Source: Micractinium sp. NFX-FRZ (taxonomy: Eukaryota; Chlorophyta; Trebouxiophyceae; Chlorellales; Chlorellaceae). From it: a stretch of DNA of 64,000 nt. How positions within the stretch are numbered: the first letter of the stretch is position 1; each line of letters opens with the position of its first letter. A program made the translations under genes and the position numbers. The notes under the pieces are model-generated. The model saw only the letters and a list, made by a program, of their open reading frames with translations. It was not told where the DNA came from and ran no database searches. The DNA lies in contig JAPTJF010000146.1 in NCBI GenBank assembly GCA_029339195.1, forward strand, positions 64,113 through 128,112. Reading direction: 5' to 3'. Shown one piece after another: positions 55,001 through 64,000 of the stretch.

Positions 55001-58000
55001 CTGCAGCCCCGGGACATACAATGCCCTGGTGGGGGCGTCTTCCTGCACCGCATGCCCCGAAGGCACCGTGAGCAGCGTGCATGGGGCGGCCTGCGAGCCG
55101 TGCTCAGCAGGCACAGCACCGTCTGCCAGCAGGGACGTGTGCCAGCTGTGCCCAGAGGGGCAGGTGACAGCCCCAGACGGCAGCACCGCGTGCCGCCCCT
55201 GCCCCGCTGGCACCTACCGCGCCGCGTTTGGGATGGAGTGCTTTGCGTGCTCCCCAGGCACGCACTCGGCGGAGGGCGCGGCCAGCTGCACCCCCTGCCA
55301 GCCTGGCACGTCAACCGGAAGTATGGGCACTCCCACTGATCCCGGCACCAACAGCTGCCCTGCTTGGTGAGTGGCACAAGTGCGCTATCACTCTGCCTCT
55401 CTGCTGGGGCGCCACTTGGGGCCAGCTGGCAGTTTACCCACCGCCAGGCTGCAGCAAGCTGACACAGGTGCTCCTGCTTCTGTTCCTGCCCCTGTCCTGC
55501 CTTGCCTTGCACTCCTGGCGGCCACCCAAACTGACCCGTGGGGTGCCTCCTCCTCTTCTTGTCTGGCGTCGCAGCCCTCCCGGTCAATTTGCCGACGGAG
55601 AAGGCTCCCAGACCTGCCACGAGTGCCCCGCTGGCACCTTCTCTGATTCCACCGGCGCAGCCGCCTGCAGCCCCTGCCCTCCCGGCCAGATCACTGTGGC
55701 AGATGGCAGCACAGCTGGCGCCACCCAGTGCACCCCGTGCCCCACGGGCACGTACAAGCAGGGCGAGGAGAACCGCTGCCACAGGTAGGCTGCCTGCTGA
55801 TGCTGATGCTGGTGCAAGTGTGCACTGTTGCGCAATACAGCTGCGCCTGCTGCATGCCTGGGAGCTGAGAGAAGACGGGCAGCTTGGGAGAAAGCAGCGT
55901 CTTCACTTTGCAACTATTCCCCCTGCATCACCACCATGCTGCTGCAGCTGCCCCTCGGGTTATGAGACGGGGGTCATCGGCACAGGGGCCGCCACATGCA
56001 CCCACTGCCGCCCCGGCTTTGCCAGCACGCTGCCCAACACCCCGCTCTGCACGCCCTGCGCCCCGGCAAGCTTCTCGTCCGGAGTCGGTGAGAAGGCTGC
56101 TGCGCTATGCACGCTGGCTGCATGAGCGGGCCGGCCTGCTTGCAGCACAAACATGCCCCACCTGCCTCCAGCAGCTGGCTCCGGCCTGCCAAGCTGCTAC
56201 CTCCGGGAGGAAAGCGTGACGCTGGACGGAAAGATCCACCTTATTAATACAACTCACGATTGGGTGCCCACGTCATTGCCGCAGGTTCACGCCGGTGCCA
56301 GCTGTGCAGCGGCGGCTTCATCACCGGGCTCGCGCCCACAGAAACGGGGCAGACGGGGCGGAACGCCACAGGGGGCAGCCGCTGCGAGCCCTGCCCCCCC
56401 CGCACCTTCCGCCCCAGCATGGTAGCCAGCAACCAATGCACAGCTTGTGAGTGCTGTGTGTGCCGGCGCTGGCTGTGGCAGCGGTGGGCCGGGTTGCCTG
56501 GGGCAGGAAGGCCCTGCCCTGCCAGCCCTGCCTCACCGCTCCCTTCATCTGCACCATACCAACCATGGGCCACTTATCACCCCTGAACTTCACCTCTGCC
56601 CTCTAAACCCTAGCCCCTAAACCCTCCTGCCCCTTGATGCAGGCCCCGAAGGCCGGGAAACCCGGGTGCCCTTTGCAGCCACCACCTGCATCGCGTGTGC
56701 CCCAGGCACCACCCTGGCAAACGCCACAGCGGTGGCATGCACAGCATGCGCCCCAGGCACGTTCTCGCCCACACCCGGAGCAGTGGGCGCTTGCAAGCCT
56801 TGCCCGGCGGGCAGCTACGCAGCAGATGCCGGCAACAGGTGGGCAAGGAGCGGGAGTGTGTGTGCCTCGCTGTGCTGCATGGCGCTGCCCACTGCCCTGG
56901 GTGGTTGCCCCCCTGTGCCCCTTTGCCCCTGCATGCCTGCCTGCATGCAGGCATGCTGGCTCCCCTGCACACACCCGCCGGCTTCGCTTAGTATCACCAT
57001 GCCTGCCCCAACCCTATGTTTCCCCCCTCTGCAGCATGTGTGACTTTTGTGAGCCGGGAACGTACCAGGCCCTGCCCGGCCAGACCACCTGCACGCCCTG
57101 CCCTGAGGGCACATTCACCGCCGCCGTTGGCAGCGCGCTGCTGAGCGCCTGCCAGGCCTGCCCCAAGGGGGCCTATGCTGCCGGGCCTGGCAATGACGGC
57201 TGCTTGACGTGTGACAGAGGGACGTACCAAGACAAGGCAGGCCAGGGCTCCTGCAAGGTAAGTGGCAGGGGAGAGGAGCGGGCAGTGGGGGAGAGGGAGC
57301 GGCTGTTGTTCAACAGCGAGTTGCATTGATTCTTCAGTGCAAGTTGCATTGTTGCTTCAGCCCGGGGGCAGAAATTACCTCGGGTTCTGAAGATCCCTTT
57401 ACTGTGAGGCGGCCTGCAGGGCTCTGCACTTCAACTCCTCGCCCCACTACCCAACCCCTCCCATTGTCTCAGGAGTGCCCGCCTGGGCACGGCTGCCCCG
57501 CGGGCGCCATCGCCCCCACGCCGTGTTCTGCCGGCTTCTACTCTGCGGGTCGGGAGCCCTTCTGCAAGCCTTGCGTTGCCGGCACGTTCTCGCCCACGCC
57601 GCGGCAGCGAGCCTGCCGGCCGTGCCCCGCTGGCAGCTACTGCCCGCGCACCAGCCTGGCAGCTGCGGTGCCCTGCCCGGCTGGCACCTTTGGCAACAAG
57701 TTCTCCTCCGTCTCTGCAAGCGAGTGCCGGCGCTGCCCCGTCAACGTGAGTCTGACATGCAGTTGTAGCAACCCCTGCTGCAGCGCCTCTGTGTGCGTCT
57801 GCCTTGCAACAGCCTGGCACACCGCCATGCAGCTGCTTCTCTTTCACCCCTGAAATGTGTCCATCTGTTGTGTCCTCTGCAGACCTTCTCAGCCTCCCCA
57901 GGTTCACAGAAGTGTGTGAACTGCAACCCGGGGCAGTGGACGGGGCGCCTCATGGGGCAGGTGAGCAGGCACTGTGATGCATGCCTCCTCGTCTTCCAGC

Positions 58001-58240
58001 TGGATATTTCGTTGTTAGTTGTTCTGTGATGCGTGCCTCTTGCGGCTGGCTATGTTTGTGTTGTTACTGTGTGCGAGCTGCCGCTGCCTCAGTGCCACCT
58101 GGCGCGGTCAGTTGTACCACTGCTTCACGCATACGTCCTATGTTCCCTGCCCCCGCCTGCCGCCCTCCCCTCCGCAGAAGCTCTGCTGGTCCTCTGCCTT
58201 CCGCTTGCCACCATTGACGTCCAAGGCGAAATCCCGATAA
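52066..58240 (+). CDS. Secreted GCC2/GCC3-repeat protein, 16 exons (paralogue 2)
   Basis: Exons: 52066-52178, 52503-52704, 52865-53059, 53248-53486, 53645-53877, 54062-54260, 54519-54710, 54884-55366, 55575-55784, 55948-56087, 56285-56446, 56643-56838, 57035-57257, 57473-57745, 57883-57960, 58178-58240; 1066 residues. The signal peptide (LWLLLSLALQIALLYPKRAAA) leads directly into the domain that follows PA14 in the upstream gene (ATCFARLHLKVDAACRLWVVPA). Then come the same CYFGxPVVxAGxxGL block, the LYVLGDxGCSQ block and a dozen Cys-rich repeats. Intron positions and phases match paralogue 1 in the first half, so the pair arose by tandem duplication. Exon 8 fuses several repeats that are separate exons upstream. 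The C-terminal CWSSAFRLPPLTSKAKSR parallels CWLKPLLRPAGRRRLQ. Confidence 0.82.
56600..56626 (-). repeat. Short telomere-like CCCTAAA run in intron
   Basis: ctaaaccctagcccctaaaccct lies about 16 bases before an exon of paralogue 2 (acceptor at 56,641-56,642). Confidence 0.6.
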
Positions 58241-59047
58241 ACCTGGCGCTGCCCTGCCACCGCTTACCCTTCCCCAGCGGCACTGCCGAATTGCAACAGT
58301 GCTGCACCGTATGTCCATCTGCTTCCTGCCCTTGGTTTCATGTCTGCTGCTCCACTGCTCCACTGCTCTCCTTCTAACCTTCTTGACAAAGCGTGCCTAG
58401 GCCTACTTGAGGCTGCAAAATATGTATCCGCATTGCATCGCAATCCAAGCTGCCACCTTCATTGCTGACTGCACTACTCAGCAGCACCCTGCTTCACCCC
58501 TGCCACCCCACCCCGTCACCTCCCGCCTTGCACACGCACCTTCAATTTCACTGCCGCCGTCACAGACCCCCGCTCCTTCACAACATGCGTCTCCAACATT
58601 CTGGCACGCCTGTTCTTGCTTGACTGAAACCTCGACTCCCTCACGTTCTGATATTTGATTGTTGTAGCTGGATGCAGTTCCGTTTAAAGAAAGAAAGTGC
58701 GAGCATGACTACAATTGTGCCCGCAAACCTGCGACCAACAAGGAGACAGAGAGTGTTTGTTTGTGTGTGTTACACAATTCAGTTGTGCGAGCAGAGCGCT
58801 CAGGCGAACCTTGCCGAGGTGAGGCCGCCTTAAGAAACGAGTCTGACAAGAAAGACGGCTCTTTTGAGGCGTCAGGAGGCAGGAAGACGCCCAAGGGTGC
58901 ATGTGGGAAAGGGTGCCGAGGCTATGACGAGGCAGACGTCGACACCGCTGCCGGCGCCCACCAGGCCGGCCGCCGCCTGCGATCACCGCCCGTATGAGAG
59001 GGCCGGGCACCCCTGGCACCTCCTGCTGCAGATTTCTTTGGCCCGCC
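58241..59047. other. Intergenic, no gene seen
   Basis: 3' flank of paralogue 2 and promoter of the thioredoxin-like gene. Short ORFs only. Confidence 0.4.
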
Positions 59048-60520
59048 ATGTCAGATCCCAGCGGCGCAGCTATCATTCAGTGCCCTCCCATGGGTGAGGG
59101 CAACTTTGCGGGAACGCCCCCGCGCGCTGCCTGGAAGCAAATGCCACCGTAGCCGCCGCAGCCGCTGCAACGGTCTTGCCGGGCGGCATGCTGCCAGCTG
59201 CTTGCCGCTCTGCTGTTTGGCTTCTCTGAACAGACAGCATTGAGCACCCAGCTGGCTACCCTATCCATCCACGTTTCTGGCTTGCAGAGGACCTGGTGTT
59301 CATCAAGGGCGACCCATTCGACGTGCCCAGCTCCTCTGGCCCAGTGCTCCTGGAGGTGTGCTGTGCTGTGCCTTGCTGTGCTGTGCTGTGCTGGCAGCCG
59401 GGCAGACAGCCGCTGTTCTAGCCTTGGTGCCCACGCCACGACTACGTGCCGCCACAAGTCCCACTGCTGCCGTGCCTGCTCCCCTCCCTTGGAGGCACCC
59501 CCACCTGCCTGCCCTGCTGCTTCTGTGCCGCTGCCTGGCACCTGAGCTCGTTAATGTTCCACATCTGTGTTACTCGATGCAGACGTGGGACATCTCATGG
59601 CCCATCCCAACCTCCAGTGGGACCCTGAACATCCTCACAATCTACTCTCTACTGCGCTGCGCCTCCCTCCTGCAGGTGTGGGCCACCTGGTGCCGCATCT
59701 GCCCCAAGGGCTTCCCCGCCACCTCCCAGCTGCAGCAGCGCTTTGGGCCGCTGGGGCTGCGCGTGGTGGCGGTCTGCATCGAACCAGACGAGCAGCTGGC
59801 ACGCAGCTTCGTGGAGCAGCATGTGAGAGGAGGGAGCGAGTGTAAGTGGGGTTACAGGCTAAGGCAGGCAGCACAGGCGTGCACAGCAGCGCGCCCTGCC
59901 AGTGTGCCTGCCCTGTGCCGCCAGCGGGTGCCACTGCCCCTCTGGCAGTCATGTGCATGCGACGTGCCCTGCCTCTTCCTTCCGTTTTCACAGGACGCAG
60001 ATATGCAGTTTGCGGTGGCTGTGGACACCAAGGCAGAGGCATCAGCACTGATGCGGGCGGTGGGGACCAAGGAGGTGCCCCACGCCTTCTTCATTGACAC
60101 CCAGGCAGGCCCTTTGGGCGGGCGGTGTGTGTATCATCCCTAGGGCAAAGCAGGGCTGGCAGGCGGGCGGACAGGCTGGGCCCATGCTGGCTCAAACCTG
60201 CCTCGCAAAACTGGCCCAAAATGCATGGGCAGTGCCCGCCCAGCTTCCTCCTCCTCCTCCTGCTGCTAATGCGCCCCAGCCCTGCCTGCCTGGCTTTGCA
60301 GGGCCGCATCCTCACCCACAACAACCCTATGAGGCTGTCTTTCAAGGTGGACGTCGCAAACTTGATGCGGCAGCACTCAGGCCAGCCGGGCAGCCCCAGC
60401 ACACCTCCTGCTATGCGCGGCGGCAGCGGCAGCATCGGCGGTGCGGGCGGCGAGGAGGACGCTGCTCTGCAGTTGGGCGGCCGCCTGCCATCCTGTGACC
60501 TGGCAGGCCACTGCGGGTAG
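59048..60520 (+). CDS. TlpA/thioredoxin-like redox protein, 5 exons
   Basis: Exons 59048-59093, 59288-59355, 59676-59822, 59994-60104, 60302-60520 give 196 residues. The fold signature is clear: FIKGDPFDVPSSSGPVLLE, then VWATWCRICPKGFPA with the redox pair Cys-Arg-Ile-Cys, VVAVCIEPDE, and KEVPHAFFIDTQGRILTHNNPM with the cis-Pro loop (VPH). Such proteins reduce or oxidise disulphides. There is no signal or transit peptide at the chosen start, so it would be cytosolic unless an upstream exon exists. The tail is Gly/Ser-rich. Intron 4 seems to use a GC donor (CAG|GCAGGC), since the only nearby GT breaks the frame. Intron 2 holds a decayed copy of the exon 3 start. Confidence 0.82.
59576..59615 (+). 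other. Decayed copy of thioredoxin-like exon 3 start in intron 2
   Basis: atgcag|acgtgggacatctcatggcc... resembles ctgcag|gtgtgggccacctggtgccg... of exon 3. The CxxC codons are lost. Confidence 0.5.
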
Positions 60521-60972
60521 CGGGGCTGACACGGCAGCAGGGCAGCAGGGCCTGATGTTCATCGTCAATGGTGGTAGCATTGTCGCCCTGATCCGTTACT
60601 GTCCACTCCTGCCTTGCGTCGACTTGCCAAAAGCGTGTTGAACAGGTTGGTTGCGTTGCACATCAGATGTCAGAAGAGTGAAAACAATGTCGAAAGGGGA
60701 GCAAAGGAAATCGAGCAGAGGACATCAGGAGGCAGGGACTGTTAAGCGTACAGGGGGTGCGTTTGCGCAGCTGCTGTCCCATACGACCGCATGGGGCAGC
60801 GCGCTGGTTTAAAACATGCACCGAACACAGGAGCCGGAAGCAAGCGTAAGGCACAGAATACACGCTGAGCGGCACGGGCAGGGGGTAGCGGCTCCGCACA
60901 AGTGTGCAAAGTCCATGCCAGCTGCCTTCAGTTAAAGGCGCAGTGCGGCACAGGCACGCGCCTGCTGCTGCG
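60521..60972. other. Convergent 3' region
   Basis: Between the thioredoxin-like gene (+) and VPS60 (-). It is A-richer than its surroundings, as expected for 3' UTRs. No gene seen. Confidence 0.45.
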
Positions 60973-63168
60973 CTACGTGCGCTGAGGGATGGCGGGCAGC
61001 CCAAACTCGTCGGCTGCCTGCGCCTGCTGCGGCTGCGCCTGCCCCTGCGGCACCTCTGGCAGGTCCACATCCTGAACAGGGCAGAACAAGGGTGAGGAAA
61101 AGGAGGGGTAAGGGGGGCTTGAGAAGCAAGCAAGCCGCTAGTCACAGGGAGGTATGATGCGTGCTCTGCTCCCATTGAGGCCTTCCAACAACAACACATC
61201 AATCCTGTGCCCCCATCCTGCACCCATCACCTGCCGCGCCTGCCAGAAGACAAACACCCAGCCCAGCCCGACACATTCCAGCCCAATGTTCATCCAACCC
61301 TCTTTCTGCCACCGCGCAGCCCACTTCTCCCTTCACCCCCATGGGGCAGGCTGCCCAACGATTCCCCAACAGCCCGCTCTCCACCATACACTCCTGGTGG
61401 TGGAGCACGCAAGGGCAACCACCACCAATTAGTCGATAGCCGGGCTTCTCACAATCTACAACTTGTGCTGACAGCCACGCCCACCTGCAGGTATGCGGGC
61501 ACCCCGCTGCCGCCCGCCGTCTCCGCCATCAAGTCGTCCTCCAGCGCGTCCAGCTCCCCCATCAGCTCCTCCTCGTCAATGTCCTCGGGCACGCCAAACG
61601 CGGTGCCCATCACATCCTGGATCTCCTGGTGGTAGTCCTGCAGCGGGGAGGGGGGGGGGGGGGGAGGGCACAGACAGACAAAGAAAGAAGGATCGGGAGG
61701 GGCACGTCGAGAAGAGGCAGGCGCACCAGAGGTGGTGCGCAGCATTTGCTGGGCTGTCCCTCAAGGTGGTGCTGCCGGGCAGCAGCAAGTGGTTATTTGG
61801 TGTGGATGAGGGCAGGCGGTGAAGTAGCATGAGCGCCCCACCTCCCCCTCAGCGCCATGCCTGACCCAAGATCATCACCCGCAATGCATGCCACCGCCCT
61901 CCACTGCCACTCGCCCCCCGTCCCACCCACCGGCATGCCATGCCTGACCTGCAACCGCCCCTCCCCGCGCCCGCCCGCCCCCGCTCCCCCCGCCCCTGCC
62001 CCCCACCCACCAGCATGTCCGCCATCTCGTCATGCAGCGCCTCAATGTTCTCAATCTTCAGGTCATTGCTCTGCACCAGGCAGAACAGGCAGTGCAGGAA
62101 GCACGGCGCAGTGTCGGGTGCAGAGGACGGTGAGAAGCACAGTCGACGTATGCGAGCATGGGCGGATGGAGAGGTGGGCGGACAGGCAAGCAGGTGGCTG
62201 GGCAGCGCGGAAACGTCCATCACTCACATCAACAGCCGGCTGCTGTGCTAGCGCTCCTGCCTAAGCAAGCCCAAGCCAGCCTAACCCTGCATGTGGCCCC
62301 GCCCAAGAACCCACCTTCATGAACCCCTTCATCTCCTTGCCTGCCGCCTTCATCGCCTGAACGGTGTGCACCGTGTCCTGCAGGGTCAAGGGAGAAGTAC
62401 GCCACGTGTGCCGTCACGTCAGCGCCTGCATACAGCGAGCCATCAGCATGTCCGCGCACAGACACCCAGCACCCAGCTCGGTCTGCTGCAGCTGGGCATA
62501 CGGCTGCCTTGGGAGCACTGCCTGGGGAAAAGTGGCATCCTGCAAACAGCCGGCCTGGCCTCCCACCGCACCTGCATGCTGGTCATGGCAAACGAGGTCT
62601 GCTCCACGTTGAACTGCTGGTTGTACAGCTGGTCCCGCTGGCTCTCGTACAGCCGCTTCTGCTTCAGCACCTGCAAACGCGGCGCGCGGCGCGGAGGGCG
62701 ACAGCCGGGCGCAGCTGGTGGGCAGGCGGGCGGGTGGCGGGCAGCACCGGGCCGCCAAGTGCACAAAGCACACGCAGCGCTAATCCCCGGCTGCACACAG
62801 CCACTCCCATGGCTGCCTGGCCTCAGGGCGCCAAGCCAGCAGCGCAGCCCACCGCACCGTGAGTGCGCGCCGCTTGGCCGCCTCCTGCGCCGGCCCCGGC
62901 CGCGTCTTCTTGATGATGTCCTTGTGCTTGGCCAGCTGCTCATCCAGCTTGCGAATCTTCTCGTCTAGGCTGCGGGCGCAGAGAAAAGCGCGTGTGGGTG
63001 CTGGTGGGTTGACCGAGGCGGGGGGAGCTACGCGCGACACCACGACGGCAGCAACATGCACGCGCAGCATGGCTCGCACCTGTCGCCGCGCGTGTTGAGC
63101 TTGTCCACCGCCTCGTCCATGGTGGGCGCCGGCTTGGTCTCCTTCTTGGCCCCGAAGATGCGCTTCAT
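60973..63168 (-). CDS. VPS60: VPS60/CHMP5 ESCRT-III subunit, 7 exons
   Basis: Exons in order: 63168-63080, 62969-62858, 62670-62572, 62377-62315, 62070-62011, 61637-61485, 61071-60973; in phase, 224 residues, the family's usual size. It opens MKRIFGAKKETKPAP and continues LDEKIRKLDEQLAKHKD, KKTRPGPAQEAAKRRAL, YESQRDQLYNQQFNVEQTSFAM, a diagnostic Vps60 helix, then HTVQAMKAAGKEMKGFMK. The acidic C-terminal helices are EALHDEMADML and PEDIDEEELMGELDALEDDL. Vps60 is an Snf7-type subunit that binds LIP5/Vta1 and tunes Vps4 during membrane scission at endosomes. The very end is Gln/Ala-rich and ends LPAIPQR, with no clear C-terminal MIM1 helix. Confidence 0.92.
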
Positions 63169-64000
63169 GGTGGCAGCGTCTGCGGCAGGAAGAGGCTGCA
63201 ACTCGAGGAGCGGTGGCGGCGGCGGCGGCGGCGGCGGCAGGTGGTCAGCCTTGGGCCCGCAAGCCTCGAAGGGCGATGCGAGGGTTCCCTGAATGCGTAT
63301 TACTGCCACAGAGTCCCCTGAAACACGTTGCAGGCCACGAAAGACGGGAGCGCGTTGGTGGCAGGGCCCTCGGCTCAAGGCCTGCGGACCTCACCTTGAA
63401 AGTTTCGGTGAACGCGGCTGTCGGTATACGCGCAAGTTCTGTGCGACCAGAGAGCTGCGGTTCGCGGGGAGTGTCCGCGCGCGCTCCTCTGCCCAGGTCG
63501 ACGGATCCGGCTGCTGATCAAGTGGAGGATATTTACGTGAAGGGACGCCCGGCGAGGGCTCGCCAACTCGGGCGTCGATTGGGCGCCACGTCAGCGGCGG
63601 CGGAGGCCGCCCTTGGCTGGGTTGGTTGACTTGTAGTCCTGGATGGAAGTCCTCGTCGGAGGAATGCACAGGCCTTTCTGCAGACACCTAGGGTATTAGA
63701 GCTGCTGATTTGGCCAGATATAGGGTGCTCTGCTGGCTTCACAAGTGGAGGCGAAGCGGTGGGAAGCGCTGTGCCAGGGGCCCCAACTGCAGCACCATCC
63801 AGTGTTTGCGGCATATCGATGACCTTTCAATGGCCGAAGACGGTCACCAAGTGCAAGAAAACAGATGTAGCAGCTGAAGGCGGATGCAAAGCTTTGCCGA
63901 AAGTGCAGAGGCCAGAGTGCCAGAATCAATCAATCAATCAATCAATTACATTTCAAGTCCACGGGGAGCCAGCAGCGGTCTCATGGGACAGAGCAGGGGG
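63169..64000. other. VPS60 upstream region and window edge
   Basis: VPS60 promoter; a GGC run at about 63,212-63,240 falls in its 5' UTR. An (AATC)n microsatellite lies at about 63,924-63,947. Short ORFs on - (63,391-63,929) have no family likeness. Confidence 0.45.

Noticed and set aside
59574..59640. Extra coding exon in the thioredoxin-like gene
   Set aside because: It has an AG and resembles exon 3, but lacks the CxxC motif and a suitable donor, and including it disturbs the fold; treated as a decayed duplicate.
1..64000. Prokaryotic operon, phage or plasmid
   Set aside because: Genes recognised are eukaryotic and split by many phased GT-AG introns; no Shine-Dalgarno-spaced gene runs, integrase or replication genes.
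1..64000. tRNA, rRNA or large transposon genes
   Set aside because: I saw no convincing cloverleaf, rRNA core, reverse transcriptase or transposase; a tRNAscan/Infernal run would be needed to exclude small RNAs.

Overview
This is nuclear DNA from a GC-rich green alga, most likely a trebouxiophyte of the Chlorella/Micractinium kind. The pointers are genes broken by many short GT-AG introns, plastid transit peptides, a serine-proline-rich extracellular protein, TTTAGGG-type telomeric repeats and TGTAA motifs just past several stop codons. Nothing looks prokaryotic. All gene models here were built by eye, by joining exons so that splice sites, reading phase and family similarity agree; none has transcript support.

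Left third (1-24,600). An ankyrin-repeat gene (-) is followed on + by a DUF924 gene, a large helical protein ending in a MYND zinc finger, and a small secreted protein. Then comes a head-to-head pair of 60S ribosome-assembly genes, NOP53 (-) and NSA1/WDR74 (+), whose start codons are about 200 bp apart. A secreted protein with three trefoil-like repeats and a long Ser-Pro-rich arm follows, then a small putative plastid membrane protein (-).

Middle (24,600-42,600). Two plastid-envelope type carriers lie in tandem on -: a BASS4-like SBF carrier (13 exons) and a PHT4-like anion transporter (10 exons). They are followed on + by a one-pass membrane mini-protein, a 1065-residue membrane-anchored RING protein and a 228-residue plastid protein with one C-terminal membrane segment.

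Right third (43,200-64,000). Two tandem paralogues encode very large secreted Cys-rich proteins (1251 and 1066 residues) with GCC2/GCC3-like repeats; the first also has an N-terminal PA14-like domain. A TlpA/thioredoxin-like gene (+) and the ESCRT-III gene VPS60 (-) close the window.

Most interesting signals. (1) Short duplicates of splice-junction-plus-exon segments sit in neighbouring introns of at least four unrelated genes; one, in NSA1, is an intact, phase-compatible 15-codon cassette exon. (2) A short element inserted in the last MYND exon carries an 11-bp target duplication and replaces the natural C-terminus; a second copy sits exactly at the stop of the trefoil gene. (3) Telomeric repeats lie inside the MYND gene. 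(4) Two introns appear to be GC-AG.
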